A model generated the notes under the pieces. It searched no databases, was not told the DNA's origin, and worked only from the letters and a program-made list of their open reading frames with translations. The position numbers were made by a program, and so were the translations under genes. Below, one piece after another: positions 20,888 through 29,200 of a stretch of DNA of 40,439 nucleotides; position 1 is the stretch's first letter, and every line of letters starts with the position of its first letter. The stretch comes from Bacilli bacterium (GTDB lineage Bacteria; Bacillota_I; Bacilli_A; RFN20; CAG-826): the NCBI GenBank assembly GCA_028690575.1, contig JAQVAY010000004.1, positions 1-40,439 on the forward strand, in the 5' to 3' direction.

Positions 20888-20916
20888 ATTATAGATAATA
20901 TCAATCTAGATATCAA
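20888..20916 (-). promoter_or_regulatory. Strong addB promoter, predicted leaderless
   Basis: The minus strand has TTGATA, 17 nt, then a perfect TATAAT. Only ATTTCC separates the -10 from the ATG, so the expected +1 is the A of the start codon. Confidence 0.75.
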
Positions 20917-20939
20917 TGTAAGCATCAGAAAGGGGCGAC

Positions 20940-20961
20940 AAAAAAGAGCCCGAAGGCTCTT
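20940..20961 (-). terminator. Terminator of acidic lipoprotein gene
   Basis: On the minus strand, AAGAGCC-TTCG-GGCTCTT is followed by TTTT. This is a 7-bp stem closed by the very stable C(UUCG)G tetraloop with a T-tract. It lies just before the addB promoter. Confidence 0.88.
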
Positions 20962-20986
20962 ATAAAATGAATCTAGGCAATATTAA

Positions 20987-22117
20987 TTAGTTAATAGGAT
21001 TCATTACTGGGTAGGAACTTAAATCTGTTGGAAGAACGACAGAGACGTCATCGCCATATTTCATTCTTAAGTCAGATTTAAGAGCAACGTTAAATTCAAC
21101 GCCCTCGCCACTTTCGCCAATAGTCATTTCACTTAAAGAAGTGTCAATAGAAACATCGATATCAACCAAGAAGTCTGTTAATAGAGCATCTTCGTTGAGT
21201 AAGATTGTAACTTTTAAAGCACCGACATCTAAGATTTTGCCAACTTCAGCGACAATAGCTTCAACTTCTTGTCCAGATGCTTCTTCATTAATCGATGAGA
21301 TAATGATTTTTGCAAGAGAGAGGATATCTTCTTCGCTTAAATCAATTCCAATACCAAAACTTCCATCATCATAGTCAAGAACTGTAATGTAGTCATCAAG
21401 GATTGCAAAAACTGGTTCATTAATTACTTCACCTAGCATGGTCATAAGGTCTTCGTGGGTCGGCAATTCAGCACCAACAAGTCCCAACAAGGAATCGAAA
21501 ATTGGAAGAGCTTCTTCAGGAATGAGACCAGGAACTTGGAATGTTTCAGGAATAGAGTCCATAATATTTCCTTCGACAGGTTCGCTGAAAATTAGAGCTG
21601 AGATTGTACTAATTATTTCTGGTATAAATTCACGTAATTCAGGATCAGAGGCATTAACATAAAGGTTGCCTTCGCCGACATAAGCTGCGAAATCAATATC
21701 GCTAAAGTTAAAATCAAACATGGCTTCGCTTTCTTCGCCGAATTCGGTGCCAACATAAACATCAAGTTTAAGATCGTCGACTTTGACTTCGGCAGCCAAA
21801 TCATCAAGAGAAGTGCTTGTTAAACCAGTGGCGGCAAATTTTGTTTTCACCGAAGCATCGGCATTAACAATTCCATAACCACTTTCTTCGCTTTCGGTAA
21901 TAGCTATTTTTGCATCAACATGAGCTCTCTTTAAATCGAAATTAGCTTCAAATGAGTCTAAATCAAGCATAGAGTCATAAGCTCGGCCGATTGCTTCAGC
22001 AGTACTAGCGGCAGTTGCGGGATGTCCGCCTGCTGGCAAAGTTCCAGCACCCATTCCACCACAAGCGGAAAGAAGCAGTGAACTTGTTGCAACAATTAAT
22101 ATTTTTTTAAGTTTCAT
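20987..22117 (-). CDS. Acidic lipoprotein of unknown function
   Basis: This is a 376-residue predicted surface lipoprotein: signal peptide MKLKKILIVATSSLLLSAC with the lipobox Cys at 19, then a short Gly/Ala/Pro/Thr linker. The mature part is strongly acidic, with alternating hydrophobic and acidic residues that suggest beta strands (for example VKVDDLKLDVYVG and FNFSDIDFAAYVG). No enzymatic motif or named family is recognised; a LolA/LppX-like lipid-binding fold is a guess from the pattern only. AAAGGGGG lies 6 nt before the ATG. It is a single-gene unit with its own candidate promoter and a strong terminator. Confidence 0.8.
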   Translation of the reverse strand: MKLKKILIVATSSLLLSACGGMGAGTLPAGGHPATAASTAEAIGRAYDSMLDLDSFEANFDLKRAHVDAKIAITESEESGYGIVNADASVKTKFAATGLTSTSLDDLAAEVKVDDLKLDVYVGTEFGEESEAMFDFNFSDIDFAAYVGEGNLYVNASDPELREFIPEIISTISALIFSEPVEGNIMDSIPETFQVPGLIPEEALPIFDSLLGLVGAELPTHEDLMTMLGEVINEPVFAILDDYITVLDYDDGSFGIGIDLSEEDILSLAKIIISSINEEASGQEVEAIVAEVGKILDVGALKVTILLNEDALLTDFLVDIDVSIDTSLSEMTIGESGEGVEFNVALKSDLRMKYGDDVSVVLPTDLSSYPVMNPIN

Positions 22118-22146
22118 AATAAACCCCCTTTATTGTTGACACCAAC

Positions 22147-22175
22147 ATTATATATTATTAATAAACGCAAAAGTA
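22147..22175 (-). promoter_or_regulatory. Candidate promoter of acidic lipoprotein
   Basis: A perfect TATAAT lies on the minus strand with its 3' end 29 nt before the ATG. The -35 position 17 nt upstream is poor (TACTTT), so the call rests on the -10. Confidence 0.4.
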
Positions 22176-22194
22176 TGATTTTTCGCTAGCTCAA

Positions 22195-22218
22195 TAAAAA
22201 AACGGATTTTCCGTTTTT
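22195..22218. terminator. Terminator after glpK operon
   Basis: AAAAACGGA-TTT-TCCGTTTTT is a perfect 9-bp stem with A/T tracts on both sides. On the minus strand it follows the glpK stop by about 40 nt and is followed by a T-run. It would end the five-gene operon headed by the giant protein. Confidence 0.8.
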
Positions 22219-22259
22219 AATAATAAATGGATATCGGCAAAAAAATGAGAAAAAATTAA

Positions 22260-23738
22260 TTAAATCTTGAATTTTCGAACCGCTGAAATAGCTTTCTTCC
22301 AACCTTTATACCGGCGTTCAATTTTTGCCTTCGGCATTTTAGGTTTGTATATAATTTGGTATGAATGAATCTTTTTTATTTCATCGAGACTTTTAAAGAA
22401 CCCGCTATTTAGTCCAGCCAAATAAGCTACTCCAAGAGCAGTAGTTTCTAAACATTGTGGGAGCATAATTTCTAGTTGAAGAATATCGCTTTGAAATTGC
22501 ATCAAATAACTATTCGTAGTAGCTCCACCATCAACACGTAAGTTTTTTATACTACATTTTGATTCTTTATCCATGGCTGTAAATACATCTTTGCATTGGT
22601 AGGCAATGCCTTCAAGAGTTGCCTTAATGATTTGATTCTTGTCAGATGCTCTTGTAATTCCTAAAATTGCTCCACGAGCGTCATCATCCCAATAGGGTGT
22701 TCCTAGTCCGACAAAAGAAGGCACAAAATATAAACCTTCAGTGTCTGAAGCAAGATTAGCGGCTTTTTCACTTTCGCTGGATTTACTTATCAAACCCATT
22801 TCATCACGCAGCCATTGAACTGCTGCACCACCGACAAAAACCGATCCTTCGAGAGCGTATGTAACGTTGTTTCCGATTTGCCAAGCCACAGTTGTCAATA
22901 AACCACAATGAGAAAATACTGGCTTATCTCCCGTGTTAAGAAGCATAAAGCAGCCTGTTCCATAGGTATTTTTGCTTTCTCCTTTTTCAAAGCAAGTCTG
23001 TCCAAATAAGGCAGCCTGTTGATCTCCAGCTACACCCTGAATGGTAATGTTCGGATGAAAAAAGTTTGCGGTTCCATATAAGAAACAGGAAGGCTTTACC
23101 GTTGGCAACATTTTCATCGGGACATGGAATAAATCACATAATTCTTTATCCCACATTAATGTATTGATATTGAACAATAAAGTTCGTGATGCGTTTGAAA
23201 TATCAGTGGCGTGGACCTTTCCTTTGGTCATCTTATAAATGAGCCAAGAATCAATCGTACCAAACAATAATTCGCCATTTTCCGCTTTCTTTTGACTTCC
23301 GGGAACATGATCCAAAATGAATCTAATTTTGCTAGCGGAGAAATATGGATTGATTAAAAGGCCAGTTTTTTGATGAATTGATTCTTTCTTATCACTCAAT
23401 CGGTCACAAATTTCGGAAGATTGTCTGGATTGCCATACAATCGCATGATAAATAGGCATTCCAGTTTCTTTATTCCATACGACAGTAGTCTCGCGTTGGT
23501 TTGATAAACCAATTGAATCGATTTCGTTCATTGTGATATTGGCTTTGATTAAGACTTCATTGATTACATCAATTACAGACACCCAGATAGAAAGGGCATC
23601 AGCTTCAACCCAACCAGAATGGGGATAAAGGCACTGAATCTCTCTTTGAGCGATGAATTTCGCTAATCCTTGATTATCAAAAAGAATCGCTCGTGTTGAG
23701 GTGGTCCCTTGATCAATGGAAAGAATATACTTTTTCAT
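22260..23738 (-). CDS. glpK: Glycerol kinase
   Basis: This enzyme phosphorylates glycerol to glycerol-3-phosphate with ATP. It is an FGGY-family sugar kinase of 492 residues: the N-terminal phosphate loop DQGTTSTRAILFD, substrate region SNQRETTVVWNKETG, then YGTGCFMLLNTG, GLGTPYWDDDARGAILG and the C-terminal nucleotide site RVDGGATTNSYLMQF. The ATG directly abuts the TAA stop of the M24 peptidase (no intergenic base), with no ribosome site, so translation depends on the upstream gene. It is last in the operon. No glycerol facilitator or glycerol-3-phosphate oxidase gene is in this window. Confidence 0.97.
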   Translation of the reverse strand: MKKYILSIDQGTTSTRAILFDNQGLAKFIAQREIQCLYPHSGWVEADALSIWVSVIDVINEVLIKANITMNEIDSIGLSNQRETTVVWNKETGMPIYHAIVWQSRQSSEICDRLSDKKESIHQKTGLLINPYFSASKIRFILDHVPGSQKKAENGELLFGTIDSWLIYKMTKGKVHATDISNASRTLLFNINTLMWDKELCDLFHVPMKMLPTVKPSCFLYGTANFFHPNITIQGVAGDQQAALFGQTCFEKGESKNTYGTGCFMLLNTGDKPVFSHCGLLTTVAWQIGNNVTYALEGSVFVGGAAVQWLRDEMGLISKSSESEKAANLASDTEGLYFVPSFVGLGTPYWDDDARGAILGITRASDKNQIIKATLEGIAYQCKDVFTAMDKESKCSIKNLRVDGGATTNSYLMQFQSDILQLEIMLPQCLETTALGVAYLAGLNSGFFKSLDEIKKIHSYQIIYKPKMPKAKIERRYKGWKKAISAVRKFKI

Positions 23739-24995
23739 TTAGAAACGGGTTTTAAAAAGCCTTTCGATATCTTTTATTTCTTTAACAATGCCTTTAGATA
23801 GACATTCACCACGACCATTGCTAATAAGAATATTATCTTCAATACGAACCCCGATACCTTTATCGACTAAATATAGACCTGGTTCAACAGTGATAATATT
23901 GCCATTTTCTAATGGTTTTTCCCGATCAGAGCAATCGTGAGTATCGAGTCCCAGATGATGAGAAACATTATGGTAGTAATATTTAATAACGTCTTCATCT
24001 TCCCCAAGGATACCTATTTTCACGCACTCTTTTTTTAAAAAGTTTCGGGCAAATTCTTGCAATTGAGCCAGAGTCATTTCTGCGCGAACATATTCGATTA
24101 CAGCTTTATTGCAATTGAGGACGGCTTGATATACTTCTTTTGCTAATCCAGTAAATATTCCATTCACTGGGAAAGTGCGGGAAATATCAGCGGAATACCC
24201 ATGTGATTTATAGCCAATATCAAAGAGAATTAAGTCATTCTCTTTTAAAGAGTCATTTTGGGACGGGTAATGGAGGCAAGTAGCGTTCTTACCGGAAGCC
24301 ACTATACTTGGGAATGACAATTCCCTAAAGCCGTGTTTGCGGCCAAAAAATTCAAAAGTATCAGCGAGCTCTTTTTCAACAACTCCTGGCTTAATCACTG
24401 AAATTAGCTGACCGATTCCGTTATTGGTGCCGTTAATCGCGTTGAGAACTTCACCAATTTCTTCGGATGATTTTATCATTCGTAATTCAGTGACCATTGG
24501 GTAAACATTAATGGTTTTGATAAAAGGATACTCACTTAAAATAAATTGTTCGAATTCTTGCGTTGAATAACTTTCTTTTATTTTTAATTCTGGCGATAAA
24601 TCGAGATAGAGGGTGTCGATTTTTCCATATTGGTTATTTTTATTAGTCAAAGCGAGAGAAAGCATGCTTTCAAATGAGTTATTGAGATAGACATTTTGGA
24701 TTCTTGAAAGATTCCTCGCTTCGGTGACAGTTAATCTTTTTCCTGTCCATTTTTCTTTTAATTCACTGAAATCATCAATGAAAAGATATATTTTCTTTTC
24801 GCTGATGCCTTTGACAAACAATAGAACGGAATTTTCTTGTTCAATGTTACTTAAATAATAGAAGTGACGGTTTGAAACAAAAGGATAAGTTTCATCTTCG
24901 CTTCTTAGCTTTGGAGTACCCGCGAAAAACAAAGCCGCGGAGTTTTCTTTCATCTTCGCAAAGAGGCGTTCACGACGATTTTCAATATCACTCAT
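23739..24995 (-). CDS. M24 aminopeptidase P-type (Xaa-Pro) metallopeptidase
   Basis: This is predicted to remove N-terminal residues preceding proline. The N-terminal creatinase-like domain (about 1-170) opens with RRERLFAKMKENSAALFFAG. The catalytic pita-bread domain shows all five metal ligands in order: Asp in LFDIGYKSHGYSADISR (two Asp, about 257-268), His in YHNVSHHLGLDTHD (about 344), Glu in VEPGLYL (about 370) and Glu in GVRIEDNILIS (about 386). The 418-residue length fits PepP. AAAGGAG lies 8 nt before the ATG. The gene is 2 nt downstream of mrp. Substrate is inferred from family. Confidence 0.93.
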   Translation of the reverse strand: MSDIENRRERLFAKMKENSAALFFAGTPKLRSEDETYPFVSNRHFYYLSNIEQENSVLLFVKGISEKKIYLFIDDFSELKEKWTGKRLTVTEARNLSRIQNVYLNNSFESMLSLALTNKNNQYGKIDTLYLDLSPELKIKESYSTQEFEQFILSEYPFIKTINVYPMVTELRMIKSSEEIGEVLNAINGTNNGIGQLISVIKPGVVEKELADTFEFFGRKHGFRELSFPSIVASGKNATCLHYPSQNDSLKENDLILFDIGYKSHGYSADISRTFPVNGIFTGLAKEVYQAVLNCNKAVIEYVRAEMTLAQLQEFARNFLKKECVKIGILGEDEDVIKYYYHNVSHHLGLDTHDCSDREKPLENGNIITVEPGLYLVDKGIGVRIEDNILISNGRGECLSKGIVKEIKDIERLFKTRF

Positions 24996-24997
24996 AA

Positions 24998-25822
24998 TTA
25001 GTTCTCCTTTTCAATGACTCTTTGAGTCACATTCTCCATTTCTGGGAAAACAATATCTTCCACTTGTCCTTTATCAATTAATGCCGTGTGTTCAGGATTA
25101 AGAGGGAGGCGACCTAGTATGTCAAAATGCAGTTCTTTTGCAAATTTTTCGAGATGCGAAGATCCAAATATTTCAATTTTTTTGCCACAGTCAGGGCAAG
25201 AAAGATAAGACATATTTTCGACGACACCTAAGACATTGATATTCATCATCTCCGCCATCTTAATTGCTTTAGTAACGATTAGTGATACTAAATCTTGAGG
25301 GGAAGTGACGATAATCAAATCGTCAATTGGCAAAGATTGAAAGATTGTCAAGGCAACATCTCCGGTTCCTGGAGGCATATCAATAAGTAAAAAGTCCAAT
25401 TCTTCCCAAAGAACATCTTCATAAAATTGCTTTACTAAATTAGCAAGAATCGGCCCTCTCCAAATAATCGGGTCAGAGTCATTTTCTAATAAGCAATTAG
25501 CGGAAATTACCTTAATTCCTGATTTAGTGAAAAGCGGATAAATGAGGCTTCCTTCACCAGTGGCTTTTTCAGAGACATTAAAAGCTTTAGGGATACTTGG
25601 TCCAGTCACATCAGCATCAAGAATACCTACTTTGTAACCTCTCTTTTTTAAACTTACGGCTAATAGAGAGGTGACGAAAGATTTTCCCACTCCTCCTTTA
25701 CCAGATAGAACTCCAATGATTCTTTTAATATGTGATGCTTCATTTAATTTAGCTTTAAAACTTTTGCTATCGCAAGATTCACTAGTCGCGCAGTGTTCAC
25801 AGTCATGATTGCATTCTGGCAT
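24998..25822 (-). CDS. Mrp/NBP35-type Fe-S carrier P-loop ATPase
   Basis: This is a cytoplasmic ATPase that binds and delivers iron-sulfur clusters. It has a deviant Walker A in VLSGKGGVGKSFVTSLLA (about residue 37-54), DADVTGPSIPKAF, DMPPGTGDVALT and the paired cysteines SCPDCGKK (about 207) that bridge a cluster in the dimer. It also carries an N-terminal cysteine cluster, CNHDCEHCATSESC (Cys 4, 8, 11, 17), reminiscent of NBP35 and seen in some anaerobe homologues. Target proteins are unknown. A clear GGAGG site lies 9 nt before the ATG. The gene sits in the operon between the YigZ-like gene and the M24 peptidase. Confidence 0.92.
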   Translation of the reverse strand: MPECNHDCEHCATSESCDSKSFKAKLNEASHIKRIIGVLSGKGGVGKSFVTSLLAVSLKKRGYKVGILDADVTGPSIPKAFNVSEKATGEGSLIYPLFTKSGIKVISANCLLENDSDPIIWRGPILANLVKQFYEDVLWEELDFLLIDMPPGTGDVALTIFQSLPIDDLIIVTSPQDLVSLIVTKAIKMAEMMNINVLGVVENMSYLSCPDCGKKIEIFGSSHLEKFAKELHFDILGRLPLNPEHTALIDKGQVEDIVFPEMENVTQRVIEKEN

Positions 25823-25835
25823 AATAATTTTCCTC

Positions 25836-26213
25836 CTATAGTTGTACTAATTGTGCTTTGTTGAGCACACTGACGCCGGCTTGAACGTAAGTCCGGAGTA
25901 ATCGAGAAGCACCAAGCTTAATGCCGCCAAAGTAACGGGCGACGAAAATTACTACTTGATCCATTTCTCGCTTGTGAAGAAGTTCAAGTAAAGGTCGACC
26001 GGCTGTTCCTTTTGGCTCTTGATCGTCACAAGATTTGCTTTTGTCTTTAACGCGATAGGCATAAACAATGTGCTTTGCTTTCGTGTGTTCTTTTTTTATT
26101 TCCGCCAATAATTTTTTAAAATTATTAGCATCGTTGAAGGGAAGAATAATCGCGACAAATTTCGATTTATTAACTTCCAAAGTCTCTTCGCACCGAACTT
26201 GAACTGTTTGCAT
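25836..26213 (-). CDS. Single-domain YigZ/IMPACT family protein
   Basis: This is a 125-residue protein corresponding to the UPF0029/Impact N-terminal domain only. Signatures are NKSKFVAIILPF, HIVYAYRV, DDQEPKGTAGRPLLELL and VARYFGGIKLGASRLLRTY. Typical bacterial YigZ/YvyE proteins are about 200 residues with a C-terminal DUF1949 domain, which is absent here: the stop follows and the next gene begins. The biochemical role is uncertain; family members have been linked to ribosome-associated functions. The start lies 2 nt after the giant gene's stop without a ribosome site, so coupling to that gene is likely. Confidence 0.9.
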   Translation of the reverse strand: MQTVQVRCEETLEVNKSKFVAIILPFNDANNFKKLLAEIKKEHTKAKHIVYAYRVKDKSKSCDDQEPKGTAGRPLLELLHKREMDQVVIFVARYFGGIKLGASRLLRTYVQAGVSVLNKAQLVQL

Positions 26214-26215
26214 AA

Positions 26216-29200
26216 TTAACTTAATGCAAAATGGTCTACTAACGATGTCCCATAAGTGCTGAACAAGAATCCAGGAACATAGACATTAGCAGTATAGTCA
26301 CTCCATGTCGGAGGAACAGTTTGAGTAATAGTTCCAAGGTTATTGTGAGCACGGGCGAGATATAATATTTTTGAGGCTTGGCTGTTATCCATCAACGTAA
26401 AGGTATTAATTAATTCACTTCTGGTTGGAAAGATTGTTTCGGACATAATCTTATTAATAATTAAGATAGTATCAAACGCACCGTTTAAGCCATCACATTC
26501 AGCAAAACTGACGTTGTTATAAACATCCTCATCGATATCCAAATATGAACTTGCTCCAAAATGGACTTCTTCGTAATAATAGGTGAATCCATCAATTACA
26601 TCATATTGAATTTCCATAAATTGATCTAAGAGACTCGATATAATTTCGCTGGCGAAATAAGAGCGGATGTTGGTGCTATCTCCAAAAGCATCAGTAGCAA
26701 TGCGCATAGAAGAAGTTAGAGCACTGCGAGCCTCTGTAACAGCATTAAAGTCATTAATATTGAGATTATTACTATCGATTTCATCGGAATTGGATGCCAA
26801 AGCAAACAATCCTTTTGATTCGGCTAAATCGTTGTAATTTGGAATGGTAAATATTCTTGAAAGGGTCGCAATCTTTTCTTCTGGAGTGGCTCCGGTAATG
26901 TATTGTCCAAGGTTCGCCCCATCGCTTGGGTTACTCGATCCTGCAGTTAAAATGTTGTAGAGTAGCAAACCGCGAGCGGAGGCAGGATAGGATGACAAAT
27001 CCCACATCGTATTAAATGAACCAGCTGAATCGGTATTTAAGATTCGACTATGGCTAATAAAGCGAATAATGCCATCAAAGTTATCCGTGTTTTCAGATAG
27101 GGCAACGAGATTATTAAGACCATAATAACCATCAAAGTTATTTTCCCCATCAACCCTTACCATGTTATTCAAAGCAGCATAGATGTTATTAATCTCACAG
27201 AACTCAAGATTGGACATACTGCGATCTCCACCATATTGGTACTGGCCAATATTGAAGTGCGAATAAGAAACAGAATTATAAGTAGCCAGAGTGTTCAACC
27301 CAATTGCATCTAAGCCTTGATTAACAAACACTGGCAAAACATCACTGAGGAAGTCAACTTTATTAATGGCCATCATGATAGTTTTTGTTTCATCTGGATT
27401 GATATTGTTCATTTGCAAGTCAGCGACATCCATAGTTCCGCTTTCGCCAAGAATCGATTGACTGATGGAAATAAAATCGACAAGAGCGTGAATCTCATCG
27501 TTATTTGTGACGCGCAGCCAATTCTCATGGTAACCAGTGGTATTTATGGTTGTGACATTTACTTTATAGGCTTCATCAAGAGTGGTAACAGCTTTGATTT
27601 TAGCCATCATAGTGGCATCACCATTCACAGGATAAGCATAGTTGGTCAATCCCGATCGAGAAACGAACATATTGACGACTTGTTCGAAAACTGTCATGTG
27701 AGTCGAGGAGGCAAGATATTCATTAGAGGAATGCAAAATGTTGCTTGCATAAGCATCTACTAGAATGTCGTAAATATAACCATTCTCCATCAAAGCTTTA
27801 ATTACCGCCAAATCTTCCATGTCATTAGTGCCTACAATACCAGTGAAAAGCTGATAATCATTAACTAGTGTAATGATGTTATCGATTTCATCGACATCGT
27901 ATTTCACATTGTAATTTGTTATTCCGGATATCTCATAGTGATAGAAGGAGGAAGCGTCTGACAAATCGACACCTTGGAAAGTGGCGAAATCACGATTCAT
28001 CATTGTATAAATAAGATTGGGGACGGCATCATAAAGTGAGTTGCTATCATTGAGGGCAACGAGGACTTCGCGAGCATCACTAGTGTTGATCGACATCAAA
28101 TCCATCGAGTTAAAGTTAGAAGCGTTGAAATCCAAAGCCGCAACCATGAAATCAGCAATATTATCGATTTCTAAAGTTTGAGCGGGGAGTGAAAGAGCAA
28201 GGGCTCCTTGACCATCAAAAGCGAACAAACTTTCGGCTAAATAAACAGCTTTTTGATCAGCGTTTGAATAATTACCTAAGGCTATGTTGGCTTGATCTTT
28301 CGGAGAATTAACATCAAAGAGAGATGACGAAATCGAGTCATGGGAAAATAGTTCAACGCATATTTCTTGGAAGATGGTCATTCCTGTGGAAGAGGCATTA
28401 TTCAAGACAACATTGTGGTTGACATCAATATATAAGGAAAGTATTGGACCACCAGTGTGGAATATTTTGCTTTCATTTAAGTCATGAAGGAAATTTTGCA
28501 AGTTAAGAATTGAAGTTGAAGAGGTACTTATTGTATCTAAATCAGGGAAGGCTGAGGGTTCACCATTTTGATTCTTTGAAACCTCTCTAAGAATATCGCA
28601 CACTAGTGATAACTCTTGTTCATCAAATTTTGCTTCCCAATTATAGGACTGTGTACCGACAAGATTGGCCTCATCAAAATAGTGATAGAAGACATTTGCA
28701 TCAGCAAAATCAACATGGGTCAAACTACTCACCAAATCGTATTGTGAGGCATTTTCCAAAGATAGAGAGATGATGTTTGAAACGCTATCATACATGGTAT
28801 TGGTTTCATTTAATGCGGTGAGAATTTGATTGACCGCTAGGGCATTACCAATATTGGTGATGTCAAAGTTTTCAAAACTGAATGTAATAGAGCCATCTGC
28901 TTTTCGAAGTCCCTGATACTTTTGATTAGTGCCTTCGATTGGTCCACCAACAATGGCATCAATAACAGTGAAGATAGCGTTAACTTCGTTAATTTGTTGA
29001 TTATAACTGAAATTTTTAGCTCCTGCAAAATCGAAATAGTTATCGAGTATGTAATCAGACTTGGCTTTAATGACATCTTTTTCAGTCACCGGAGATAAAT
29101 CGGGATCTAAATAAGCAGCGTAATCATCATAGTAGAAAATGTCTTTGGGATTATTAGCGTTATAAACAATAGTCCCCATATTCTCAGCGGTTAAGAATGC

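Noticed and set aside
27317-27763. 148-codon plus-strand ORF inside the giant gene
   Set aside because: It is antisense to a continuous conserved-looking frame and has no ribosome site or recognisable protein motif. It is a shadow ORF.
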